A DNA stretch of 64,000 bases from Zoogloea sp041917255 (GTDB lineage Bacteria > Pseudomonadota > Gammaproteobacteria > Burkholderiales > Rhodocyclaceae): contig JAYRYA010000008.1 in the NCBI GenBank assembly GCA_041917255.1, positions 1 to 64,000 of the forward strand, given 5' to 3'. The notes beneath the pieces are model-generated. The model made no database searches and was not told the origin of the DNA. It worked only from the letters and a program-made list of their open reading frames with translations. Below are positions 24,278 to 31,791 of the stretch, in pieces; positions within the stretch are counted from its first letter, which is position 1; every line of letters starts with the position of its first letter. A program made the translations under genes and the position numbers.

Positions 24278-25399
24278 TTACTCCGTGATGGTGTAACCGC
24301 CGTCAGCGGCCCATTTGATCTCGGCGTCAATGAAGTAGGTTTGCAGCTGAGGCCGCAACTGCTTGGCCAGATCGTGGGCGTCGCCGCTGCGCCCGCCAGC
24401 ACCGCAGAAGAACACGATGGGTTTGTCGGACGGCAGTTCGGCGATCCGGCTTTCGAGGGTCTTGATCGGAAAGTTGACGGCGCCCTTGAAGCTGCCTTTG
24501 GCGAACTCCGCGGGATCTCGCACGTCGATCAGGTGGATCGTGTCGGGTGCCTGTCGGTATATCCGCTCGAAGGACGCCACGGTGATCGTGCTGGTGTCAC
24601 GTCCCACCTGGATCGCAGGCTTGGCGGGCGTCTCCGACGTCGGGCCCGGGCCGTAGAGGCGCACCCATTCGGGGTAGCCTTCGGGCACCACCTTGACTCG
24701 CGTGTATCCCAGCTTCACCGCTCGTGCGGCCGAATCGGAGCTTAGGGTGCAGGCGAGGCCTTCGCAGTAGAAATACAACGGGCTGGCCTTGTCGGCGGGC
24801 AGTCGGTCGACGAGCTTCTCGAACTGCAGGTCCGGGATACTGATTGCGCCAGGGATGTGCCCCTTGTCGTACTTGCGCTCCTTGGGGCGGGAGTCGATGA
24901 GCGTCATGGGCGCGCCTTCGTCCTGGAGTTTCTTGATGAAGGGGACGGAGACGGCGCCGATGTGGCCCTGCTTGATCCAGTCGGGGTAGCCCGCGGCGTA
25001 CACATGAACCCGCGTGTAGCCGAGCCTCTCGGCCTTGAAGGCCGAGTTGTGGCTGAGCAGGCACTCGAGGCCGTCGCAGTAGAAGATCAACAGTGTCTGC
25101 TTGTCCGCGGGAAGCTTGTCAATGAGCTTCTCGAACTGGCTGTCGGGAATGCTGACAGCGGTGGGGATATGCCCCGGATCGTACTTGCGCGCGGTCGGGC
25201 GCGAATCGACGATCAGGACGCCCTCTGGTTTGGGAAGGACGGCGTAGCCAGCGACGAATACGGCATCGACAAGCTGGTGATACCAGCCCTCTCTGGTTGC
25301 CGTCGCGGCGGGGGGCTCAGTTGCGTGTGTCGGGAAGGTGGCGGAAAAACCAAGCGTTGCAATGGTAACTGCGAGCGCCAGCGTTCGATGGCGTTTCAT
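24278..25399 (-). CDS. Exported protein with three rhodanese domains
   Basis: A 373-residue protein with a signal peptide (1-26, ending THA) and three rhodanese-like domains. Domains 1 (about 45-150) and 2 (about 155-255) are close copies: both have DSRP..RKYD.GHIP, IPD.QFEKL and LPADK. Both carry an unusual active loop, FYCDGLEC and FYCEGLAC, with two cysteines. Domain 3 (about 275-373) is a normal rhodanese: LIDVRDPAEFAKG and FFCGAGGRSGD. It probably moves or senses sulfane sulfur in the periplasm beside the Sox and Fcc systems. It is convergent with fccB and shares its terminator. Confidence 0.88.
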   Translation of the reverse strand: MKRHRTLALAVTIATLGFSATFPTHATEPPAATATREGWYHQLVDAVFVAGYAVLPKPEGVLIVDSRPTARKYDPGHIPTAVSIPDSQFEKLIDKLPADKQTLLIFYCDGLECLLSHNSAFKAERLGYTRVHVYAAGYPDWIKQGHIGAVSVPFIKKLQDEGAPMTLIDSRPKERKYDKGHIPGAISIPDLQFEKLVDRLPADKASPLYFYCEGLACTLSSDSAARAVKLGYTRVKVVPEGYPEWVRLYGPGPTSETPAKPAIQVGRDTSTITVASFERIYRQAPDTIHLIDVRDPAEFAKGSFKGAVNFPIKTLESRIAELPSDKPIVFFCGAGGRSGDAHDLAKQLRPQLQTYFIDAEIKWAADGGYTITE

Positions 25400-25587
25400 G
25401 GTCTTCTCCAGTCAGGAACTCGGAGCGCCGGGCTTGGGGTAGCCCCCGGCTGGCCTGGGTATCGTTGCGCTCTTGATTTTCGCGCGAACGCCCCGGATCG
25501 ATCGGGCTAAGTCACTGAATCCTGATTCAGATCAAGCGCTGTGGTGTCTAGTCGCGGCCGACGCAGCTGGCCGGCCACGTCAGGAAT

Positions 25588-26187
25588 TCACTCCAGCGTC
25601 GAGATGTAGCTGGCAACGGCTTTCACTTCGAGCTCGGTGAGCTTCGAGGCGATGGAGTGCATCACCGCGTTGTCGTTGTTGCGCTCACGGGTGTTGAACT
25701 GCTTGAGCTGGTTCTCGATGTACAGCGCCTGCTGGCCGGCGAGGCGCGGCAGTTGCGGCGTGCCGTATCCCTTGGGCCCGTGACACGACACGCAGGCGGC
25801 GACACCGGAATACTGGTTGCCTTTGGTGAAGATGTAGCGGCCCACGCCGGAGAGGTCCGCGTCGGCGCTCTGGCTGTGGGTGGCTGGCTTCTTCTGGAAA
25901 AACTCGCCCAGGGCCTTCATTTCCTCAGGGGTCAGGTCGGCGGCCATGCCGGCCATGGTTTCGCTCTTGCGTTTGCCGCTCTTGAAGTCGGCGAGCTGGC
26001 GGGCGATGTAGTCGGCGTGCTGGCTGGCGAGGCGCGGGTAGAGCGCCGAAGCGGCCTCGCCTTCCATTCCGTGGCAGATGAAGCAGCGCCCGCCGACGAT
26101 CTCCTCGGCGCGCTTGAGGTCGGCGGCCAGCGCGCAGCCGGCGGCAAGCGAAAGCCCCAGCCCGGCGGCGATGAATCTCCCTTTCAT
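25588..26187 (-). CDS. Diheme cytochrome c4-type protein
   Basis: A 199-residue periplasmic cytochrome with a signal peptide (1-21) and two similar domains. Heme sites are CFICH at residues 35-39 and CVSCH at 132-136. The repeated pattern YPRLASQHADYIARQL and LPRLAGQQALYIENQL is typical of cytochrome c4, and Met ligands lie in ETMAGMA and NAVMHSIA. Cytochromes c4 carry electrons to terminal oxidases and can serve sulfur oxidation. It stands alone, about 190 bases from the triple rhodanese gene on the same strand. Nothing notable was seen in that gap. Confidence 0.9.
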   Translation of the reverse strand: MKGRFIAAGLGLSLAAGCALAADLKRAEEIVGGRCFICHGMEGEAASALYPRLASQHADYIARQLADFKSGKRKSETMAGMAADLTPEEMKALGEFFQKKPATHSQSADADLSGVGRYIFTKGNQYSGVAACVSCHGPKGYGTPQLPRLAGQQALYIENQLKQFNTRERNNDNAVMHSIASKLTELEVKAVASYISTLE

Positions 26188-26353
26188 GTGTGTCTCCTCG
26201 TTCTGTTTATAGGTCGGGGAAAGACTATCAGAATCCGGTGATTTACTAAATTACTCGTGACTGGCTGGCGTCAGCGTACGGGAACCGCCGGACGCGACGC
26301 CCATCTGACAGAATGAACACCATGCCAACATTGATTCGGGAGCCCGATTGCCG

Positions 26354-26899
26354 ATGCGCCATGCTGCCTCTCTGACCCCGTCGCCGTGGGTCACCCGTTT
26401 TGCTTCATTGATCACCTCGGGCGGCGAAGTGCTCGACTTTGCCTGCGGCAGCGGCCGCCATGCGCGCTGGCTGGCGGGGCGGGGGTTTCGGGTCGAGGCG
26501 GTGGACCGGGACGCCGTGGCCCTGGAGCTGCTGGCCGGGGTGCCGCACCTCACGACCCGCGAGGCCGACATCGAGGAAGGGCCGTGGCCTTACGCCGGGC
26601 GCCACTTCGACGCGATCATCGTCACCAATTACCTCTTCCGTCCGAGGTTGCCCTTGCTGCTGACAGCGCTCAACCACGGCGGCGTGCTGATCTACGAGAC
26701 CTTCATGGTTGGCAACGAGCGCTTTGGCAAGCCGAGCAATCCGGATTTCCTGCTGCGCAGCCATGAACTGTTCGAGCGGGTGGCTGACACCTGCACGGTG
26801 CTGGCCTACGAACAGGGCGAGGTGGCCGAACCAAAGCCGGCGGTGATCCAGCGCATCTGCGCGGTGAAGGGGCACAATCCGTCGCTGCGCCTGCCCTGA
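26354..26899 (+). CDS. Class I SAM-dependent methyltransferase
   Basis: A 181-residue methyltransferase of the TehB/SAM-dependent type. The SAM-binding motif I is VLDFACGSGRHARWLAGRG, motif II is VEAVDRD, and FDAIIVTNYLFR is motif IV. HGGVLIYETFMVGNERFG lies in the second half. The substrate cannot be read from sequence. An in-frame TTG two codons upstream has better spacing from GGGAG and could be the real start. The gene stands alone between the cytochrome c4 gene and the convergent tesA-like gene. Confidence 0.8.
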   Translation: MRHAASLTPSPWVTRFASLITSGGEVLDFACGSGRHARWLAGRGFRVEAVDRDAVALELLAGVPHLTTREADIEEGPWPYAGRHFDAIIVTNYLFRPRLPLLLTALNHGGVLIYETFMVGNERFGKPSNPDFLLRSHELFERVADTCTVLAYEQGEVAEPKPAVIQRICAVKGHNPSLRLP

Positions 26900-26917
26900 G
26901 CGGGCGGAGCGAAGAAC

Positions 26918-27532
26918 CTAGCGCAGTAGCGGTTTGAGTTCGCGCCAGATGGTGTCCAGGATCAGCGGCTGGGCTTCAGCTGTCGGGTGGATGCCGTCCT
27001 GCTGGAAGTGATCCGGCTTGTCGGCGAAGCCGGCCATCATGAAGGGCACGAGCCGGAGCTTGTTGGTCCGGGCAAGATCCTGATACGTCTTGGCGTACCG
27101 TGCGGTGTAGTCGGGGCCGTAGTTGGGCGGCATCTGCATGCCCACCAGCAGCACCCGGGCGCCAGCCTGGCGGCTGGCGTCGATCATCGCCTGCAGGTTG
27201 GCGTTCATGGCCGGGATGGGCAGACCGCGCAGGCCGTCGTTGGCGCCCAGCTCGATCACCACCACCGATGGCCGGTGGGCCTGCAGCGCGGCGGGCAGCC
27301 GGCTGCGCCCGCCGGCGGTGGTTTCGCCGCTGATGCTGGCATTGACCACCTTGTGAGGCAGCTTTGCTTCGTGGAGGCGCTTTTCGAGGAGCGTGGGCCA
27401 GGCGTCGGTGGGGCGCAGGCCGTAGCCCGCCGAAAGGCTGTCACCCCACACCAGCACCGTGCCGGCAAAGGCGGGCGAGGCCATCAGCAGCAGGCTTGCC
27501 AGCAGGGCGCGGAGGAGGGCAACGGGGCGCAT
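26918..27532 (-). CDS. tesA: Arylesterase/lysophospholipase, TesA family
   Basis: A 204-residue exported SGNH hydrolase with a signal peptide (1-23, ending AFA). Block I is GDSLSAGYG with the catalytic serine at residue 32. Block III is GANDGL, where many homologues have GGND. Block V is DGIHPTAEAQ, with the catalytic Asp and His. TesA proteins hydrolyse esters, thioesters and lysophospholipids in the periplasm. Its start overlaps the stop of suhB (TGATG), an unusual partnership that points to coupled expression. Confidence 0.88.
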   Translation of the reverse strand: MRPVALLRALLASLLLMASPAFAGTVLVWGDSLSAGYGLRPTDAWPTLLEKRLHEAKLPHKVVNASISGETTAGGRSRLPAALQAHRPSVVVIELGANDGLRGLPIPAMNANLQAMIDASRQAGARVLLVGMQMPPNYGPDYTARYAKTYQDLARTNKLRLVPFMMAGFADKPDHFQQDGIHPTAEAQPLILDTIWRELKPLLR

Positions 27533-28338
27533 CAGGCGGAGATCTTGTCGGCGCAGTGGCCCTGGATGATCTGCATGAGCGGCGGGAACACCTTGGGGGT
27601 GCCAGCCACGATGTTGCCGGTGGTGAGGTAGTCGGATTCACCGGCCAGATCGCTCACCAGACCACCCGCTTCGCTGATCAGCAGGCTCCCGGCAGCCATG
27701 TCCCACGGCGACAGGCCGAACTCCCAGAAGGCGTCGAGACGGCCGGCGGCCACGTAGGCCAGATCCAGCGATGCGGCGCCCGGACGGCGCAGGCCGGCGG
27801 TCTTCTGGGTGAGTTCCTTGAAGATGGCGAGGTAGGTATCGACGTTGCCGAACTGGCGGTACGGGAAGCCGGTGCCGACCAGGGCGTCCTGCAGGCGCAG
27901 GCGCTTCGAGACGCGGATGCGGCGGTCGTTCAGGAAGGCGCCGGCGCCCTTGGAGGCGGTGAACATCTCGTTGCGGTTCGGATCATAGACGACCGCCTGC
28001 TCGACCACGCCACGGCGGGCCAGGGCGATGGAGATCGCGTACTGGGGGAAGCCGTGGATGAAGTTCGTCGTGCCGTCGAGGGGGTCGATGATCCACTGGT
28101 ACTCCGTATCGGCCTCCGGGCCGGTCTCGCCGGACTCTTCTGCTAAAATGGCGTGAGTCGGATAAGCATCGCGCAGCACCTGGATGATGGCTTCTTCGGC
28201 AGCCCGGTCGACTTCGGTGACGAAATCGTTGGGCGACTTGGATTCGACCCGCAGGAGTTCGACGTCGTTAGAAGCCCGGTTGATGACGGCGGCGGCACGA
28301 CGTGCGGCCTTGATGGCGATGTTCAGAGTGGGATGCAT
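27532..28338 (-). CDS. suhB: Inositol-1-monophosphatase family protein SuhB
   Basis: A 268-residue magnesium-dependent phosphatase. Metal-binding segments are LAEESGE, IIDPLDGTTNFIHGFP and the later FGLSPWDMAAGSLLISEAGG. SuhB hydrolyses inositol phosphates and, in enterobacteria, also takes part in rRNA antitermination with Nus factors. The ATG at 28338 starts MHPTLNIAIKAARRA, the standard N-terminus. It is divergent from trmJ across 79 bases, an arrangement often seen in beta- and gammaproteobacteria. Confidence 0.95.
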   Translation of the reverse strand: MHPTLNIAIKAARRAAAVINRASNDVELLRVESKSPNDFVTEVDRAAEEAIIQVLRDAYPTHAILAEESGETGPEADTEYQWIIDPLDGTTNFIHGFPQYAISIALARRGVVEQAVVYDPNRNEMFTASKGAGAFLNDRRIRVSKRLRLQDALVGTGFPYRQFGNVDTYLAIFKELTQKTAGLRRPGAASLDLAYVAAGRLDAFWEFGLSPWDMAAGSLLISEAGGLVSDLAGESDYLTTGNIVAGTPKVFPPLMQIIQGHCADKISA

Positions 28339-28417
28339 GGGTGTCTGGCAAGGTTGGCCGGCCTGGGCAGGATTGCCCCCACCGGTCGACACTAATTCGG
28401 AAACCCCACATTTTAAT

Positions 28418-29140
28418 ATGAACCACGATGGCGTGCTTGGGCGCGTGCGTGTAGTACTTTCCCGTACCAGTCACCCCGGCAACATCGGCGCGGCGGCCAG
28501 GGCCATGAAAACCATGGGGCTGTCGCAGCTGGTGCTTGTCTCCCCTCAGTCCTTTCCGGATCCGGTGGCAACGGCCCGCGCGGCCGGTGCTGACGATATC
28601 CTTGCCAACGCGCGGGTGGTCGGCAGCCTTGCCGAAGCGCTGGAAGGAACAGTGTTCGCCGCGGCGCTCACCGCCCGTCGACGCGAACTGGCGGTGCCCA
28701 TGAAGTGGGCGCGGGATGCCGCCGGCGACATCGTGTCGCGCACGGCGTATGGTGACGTGGCGCTGGTCTTCGGTAACGAGACGGTCGGGCTCTCCAACGA
28801 GGATGTGGCCCTGTGCCACATGCCGGTGAAGATCCCGGTAAGCGCTGAGTACTCGTCACTCAACCTGGGCGCGGCGGTGCAGGTGCTGTGCTACGAGCTG
28901 CGGATGGCGGCCCTCGATCCGGGGGAGCCGCCAAACCTCGAATCGGAGCCGGCGACCTTCGAGCAGGTGGAGGGCTTCTTCGCCCATCTCGATCAGGCCA
29001 TCACCGCCAGCGGTTTCTTCCATCCGAGCAACTCCAAGCGGCTGTGGCCGCGCCTGCGCCGGCTGTTCGGTCGGATCCAGCTCGAGAAGGACGAGATCAA
29101 TATTTTGCGCGGGATGCTGAGCGCCTTCGAGAAAAAGTAG
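28418..29140 (+). CDS. trmJ: tRNA (cytidine/uridine-32-2'-O)-methyltransferase TrmJ
   Basis: A 240-residue SPOUT-class RNA methyltransferase that modifies position 32 of several tRNAs. Typical segments are VRVVLSRTSHPGNIGAAARAMKTMGL at the N-terminus, the knotted SAM site VALVFGNETVGLSNEDV, and IPVSAEYSSLNLGAAVQVLCYELR. The ATG at 28418 gives this N-terminus. The family link with the Isc system is positional: trmJ precedes iscR in many proteobacteria, and here cysE lies between. A candidate IscR site overlaps its stop codon. Confidence 0.93.
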   Translation: MNHDGVLGRVRVVLSRTSHPGNIGAAARAMKTMGLSQLVLVSPQSFPDPVATARAAGADDILANARVVGSLAEALEGTVFAAALTARRRELAVPMKWARDAAGDIVSRTAYGDVALVFGNETVGLSNEDVALCHMPVKIPVSAEYSSLNLGAAVQVLCYELRMAALDPGEPPNLESEPATFEQVEGFFAHLDQAITASGFFHPSNSKRLWPRLRRLFGRIQLEKDEINILRGMLSAFEKK

Positions 29141-29158
29141 ACTAAAATAGTCGGATAT
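29134..29158. promoter_or_regulatory. Type-1 IscR operator before cysE
   Basis: This 25-base sequence agrees at 22 positions with the published type-1 IscR consensus (ATASYYGACTRWWWYAGTCRRSTAT pattern). The core GACTAAAATAGTC is a perfect dyad. It overlaps the trmJ stop and ends 74 bases before the cysE start. Type-1 sites are bound by the [2Fe-2S] form of IscR, so cysE would be repressed when clusters are plentiful. The match was counted by eye. Confidence 0.75.
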
Positions 29159-29232
29159 AAAAACCCGCCCTGCTGCACCCAGGCTGGCGCGGGGAGGAAA
29201 ACAGCGCGGTTCAGTTTCGGGGGTTCCCTTTC

Positions 29233-29997
29233 ATGTTCAGTCGTCTGCGTGAGGATGTCGCCAATGTGCTTGAGCGAGATCCGGCCGCGCGCTCCAGGTG
29301 GGAAGTGCTCACCTGCTATCCCGGGATGCACGCCTTGTGGCTGCATCGTTTCGCCCACATGGCGTGGACCCACGGTTTTCGCTGGGTCGGGCGTTTCAGC
29401 AGCCATGTGGGGCGGATGCTCACCGGTATCGAGATCCACCCCGGCGCCACCATCGGCCGCCGGGTGTTTATCGACCATGGCATGGGTGTGGTGATCGGTG
29501 AGACGGCCGAAATCGGCGATGACTGCACAATCTATCAGGGCGTGACCCTTGGTGGCACATCCCTCTACCGCGGCACAAAGCGCCATCCCACGCTGGGGCG
29601 CGGCGTGGTCATCGGCGCGGGTGCCAAGGTGCTGGGTGGCTTCGAGGTCGGCGATGGGGCCAAGGTGGGTTCCAATGCCGTCGTGGTCAAGCCAGTGCCG
29701 GCGGGTGCGACGGCCGTTGGAAACCCCGCCAGGATCATCGAGGCTGGCAAGGATGACGTCGCGCGGGCTCGTGAAGAGAAGGCAGAGCTGATCGGATTTA
29801 CTGCTTATGGCGTCACTCGTGATCTGGATGATCCTGTTTCCAAGGCGTTGCACGGATTGCTCGACCATGCAGTCGAGACGGATCGTCGGATTCGCGTGCT
29901 GCTCGACAAGCTGACCGAGGCAGGCATTTCCGTGGAGGCGGCTGCGAAATCAGAAGACGCGTTCGATCCGCAGGGGCTTGGCAAAATGGTTGATTGA
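29233..29997 (+). CDS. cysE: Serine O-acetyltransferase
   Basis: A 254-residue acetyltransferase making O-acetylserine, the precursor of cysteine. The N-terminal helical part (MFSRLREDVANVLERDPAARS) and the left-handed beta-helix of hexapeptide repeats are plain: IEIHPGATIGRRVFIDHGMGVVIGE, then IYQGVTLGGT and VGSNAVVVKPVPAGATAVGNPAR. This is the CysE form that often precedes iscR, so cysteine supply is tied to Fe-S assembly. The last 60 residues extend past the hexapeptide domain with a charged helix. A 99-base gap with two IscR operators follows before iscR. Confidence 0.93.
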   Translation: MFSRLREDVANVLERDPAARSRWEVLTCYPGMHALWLHRFAHMAWTHGFRWVGRFSSHVGRMLTGIEIHPGATIGRRVFIDHGMGVVIGETAEIGDDCTIYQGVTLGGTSLYRGTKRHPTLGRGVVIGAGAKVLGGFEVGDGAKVGSNAVVVKPVPAGATAVGNPARIIEAGKDDVARAREEKAELIGFTAYGVTRDLDDPVSKALHGLLDHAVETDRRIRVLLDKLTEAGISVEAAAKSEDAFDPQGLGKMVD

Positions 29998-30019
29998 ATG
30001 GTCTGGGCGGGGGCTGAAA

Positions 30020-30044
30020 ATAGTTGATCGATTTTGTCGGGTTT
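30020..30044. promoter_or_regulatory. Type-1 IscR operator A before iscR
   Basis: The 25 bases here match the type-1 IscR consensus at 21 positions (ATAGTTGAT half, then TTTTGTCGGGT). It is the upstream member of a tandem pair and lies 53-77 bases before the iscR ATG. Autorepression by [2Fe-2S]-IscR is the known use of such sites. Confidence 0.68.
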
Positions 30045-30047
30045 GAT

Positions 30048-30072
30048 ATTCTTGACTGAAACGTTCAACTAT
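30048..30072. promoter_or_regulatory. Type-1 IscR operator B before iscR
   Basis: The 25 bases match the type-1 IscR consensus at 22 positions (CTTGACTGAAAC, then TTCAACTAT). It starts three bases after operator A and contains a TTGACT that could be part of the promoter. Binding here would block the iscR promoter and the operon behind it. Confidence 0.75.
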
Positions 30073-30096
30073 TAATTGCCCGCCCCAGGAGCCAAC

Positions 30097-30582
30097 ATGA
30101 GACTTACCACCAAAGGTCGTTTTGCCGTTACGGCAATGATTGATCTGGCGCTGCGTTGTGCCGAAGGTCCTGTGACGCTGGCGGGCATCGCCGATCGCCA
30201 GAAGATCTCGCTTTCCTACCTCGAGCAACTGTTCGGCAAGCTGCGTCGCTTCGAACTGGTGAGCAGCGTCCGTGGGCCGGGTGGTGGTTATGCGCTGGCC
30301 CGGGACATGGCGTCGATCACGGTGGCCGACATCATCGCGGCAGTGGATGAACCCCTCGATGCAACCTCCTGCGGTGGCAAGGAAAACTGCAAGGACGAGC
30401 ACCGTTGCATGACCCACGATCTGTGGACCAACCTGAATCGCCGCATGTATGAATACCTGCATTCGGTGAGCCTGGCCAATCTCGTGGAGCAGCAGCGGAT
30501 CAAGATGGCTCAGGTGTCGGTGCTGCATGATGAGCGTGGCGCCGCGTGCAAGGGTGCTGGCGTGGCGTCGGCCGCGGCCTGA
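30097..30582 (+). CDS. iscR: Fe-S cluster regulator IscR
   Basis: A 161-residue Rrf2-family regulator. The winged helix at the N-terminus begins MRLTTKGRFAVTAMIDLALR and includes ISLSYLEQLFGKLRR and VRGPGGGYALAR. The [2Fe-2S] ligands fall at C92, C98, C104 and H107, the same numbering as in E. coli IscR. With a cluster it represses isc genes; without one it acts at other sites. It heads the isc operon and has tandem operators upstream. The spacing to the next gene is 17 bases. Confidence 0.97.
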   Translation: MRLTTKGRFAVTAMIDLALRCAEGPVTLAGIADRQKISLSYLEQLFGKLRRFELVSSVRGPGGGYALARDMASITVADIIAAVDEPLDATSCGGKENCKDEHRCMTHDLWTNLNRRMYEYLHSVSLANLVEQQRIKMAQVSVLHDERGAACKGAGVASAAA

Positions 30583-30599
30583 TTGCCTTGGAGCAATCG

Positions 30600-31748
30600 G
30601 TGTTTGCGCCGGTTTATCTCGATCACAACGCCACCACACCGCTGGACCCAGCGGTGCGTGAGGCCATGTTGCCTTGGTTTGGCGAGCGGTTTGGCAACGC
30701 GTCGAGCCGCCACGAATACGGCCGCGCGGCGCGCAAGGCGATCGAGGAAGCGCGGGCTCAGGTGGCTGCGGCGGTGGGCGCGCATCCGACCGAGGTTTTG
30801 TTTACCAGCGGTGGCTCCGAAGCCAACAACCTGTTCATCAAGGGTGCAGCAGCGCAGATGAAACCTGGCCGCGTTGCATTAAGTGCCATCGAGCACCCCT
30901 GCGTGCGCGAACCTGCGCGGCAGCTCGTGCGTCAGGGCTGGCTGTTTGACGAGATCGCGGTGGATGGAGCAGGGCGGATCGACGCGGCGGCTTTCGAGGC
31001 CTGTCTCGTTGGCAGGCCGAAGCTGGTGTCGATCATGTTCGCGAACAATGAAACCGGCGTGATTCAGGATGTTGCCGCCCACGCCAGGGCAGTGCGCGTT
31101 GCCGGTGGCTGGATGCACTGCGACGCCGTTCAGGCGCTGGGCAAGGTGAAGGTGGATTTTCGCGCCCTGGGCGTGCAGGGCCTGACGCTGTCGGCCCACA
31201 AGATCTACGGCCCGCTGGGCGCCGGGGCGCTGGTGATCGACAAACGTGTCGAGCTTGCGCCGCTGGTGGCCGGGGGCGGACAGGAGCGCAACCTGCGCTC
31301 CGGCACCGAAAACGTGATGGCCATCGTCGGCTTCGGCAAGGCCTGTGAGCTGGCGGCGGCGGCAGTTGAAAGCCGTGCTGCGCGGATGGCGAAGCTGCAG
31401 TCGCAGTTTGAAGCCGGGCTTGTCGGCATGGGGGCGCGGATTTTTTCGGCAGACGCGTCGCGGCTGCCCAACACCACCTTCTTCGCCATTGATGGCGTGG
31501 ATGGCGAGACCCTGGTCGGCAAGCTCGACCGGGCCGGTTTTGCGGTGGCGAGCGGCTCGGCCTGCTCCAGCGCCCATCCCGAGCCGTCCCACACGCTGAT
31601 GGCGATGGGTGTCGAGGCCGGGCTGGCCCGGTCGGCGGTGCGCGTGAGCTTCGGTGCCGGCAACACGGCCCGCGAGGTGGATGATTTTCTGAAGGCCCTC
31701 GGCGAAATGCTCGCCAGCCTCCGAACGCTTGCCGCGATGGCGGTCTAA
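30600..31748 (+). CDS. Second cysteine desulfurase (NifS/IscS-like)
   Basis: A 382-residue pyridoxal-phosphate enzyme. I place the start at GTG 30600 because GGAG lies 6 bases before it and the protein then begins FAPVYLDHNATTPLDP, as in NifS-type enzymes. The PLP lysine lies in SAHKIYGPLGAGAL, and the active cysteine loop is SGSACSSAHPEPSH. It has the loop of group I desulfurases but differs clearly from the IscS directly downstream. It also lacks the longer C-terminus of IscS. It probably supplies sulfur as well, perhaps to another acceptor. Confidence 0.88.
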   Translation: MFAPVYLDHNATTPLDPAVREAMLPWFGERFGNASSRHEYGRAARKAIEEARAQVAAAVGAHPTEVLFTSGGSEANNLFIKGAAAQMKPGRVALSAIEHPCVREPARQLVRQGWLFDEIAVDGAGRIDAAAFEACLVGRPKLVSIMFANNETGVIQDVAAHARAVRVAGGWMHCDAVQALGKVKVDFRALGVQGLTLSAHKIYGPLGAGALVIDKRVELAPLVAGGGQERNLRSGTENVMAIVGFGKACELAAAAVESRAARMAKLQSQFEAGLVGMGARIFSADASRLPNTTFFAIDGVDGETLVGKLDRAGFAVASGSACSSAHPEPSHTLMAMGVEAGLARSAVRVSFGAGNTAREVDDFLKALGEMLASLRTLAAMAV

Positions 31749-31791
31749 GTTTTTGAACGGTTTGAATTTATTGCAGTACGGAGAAGAGAAG

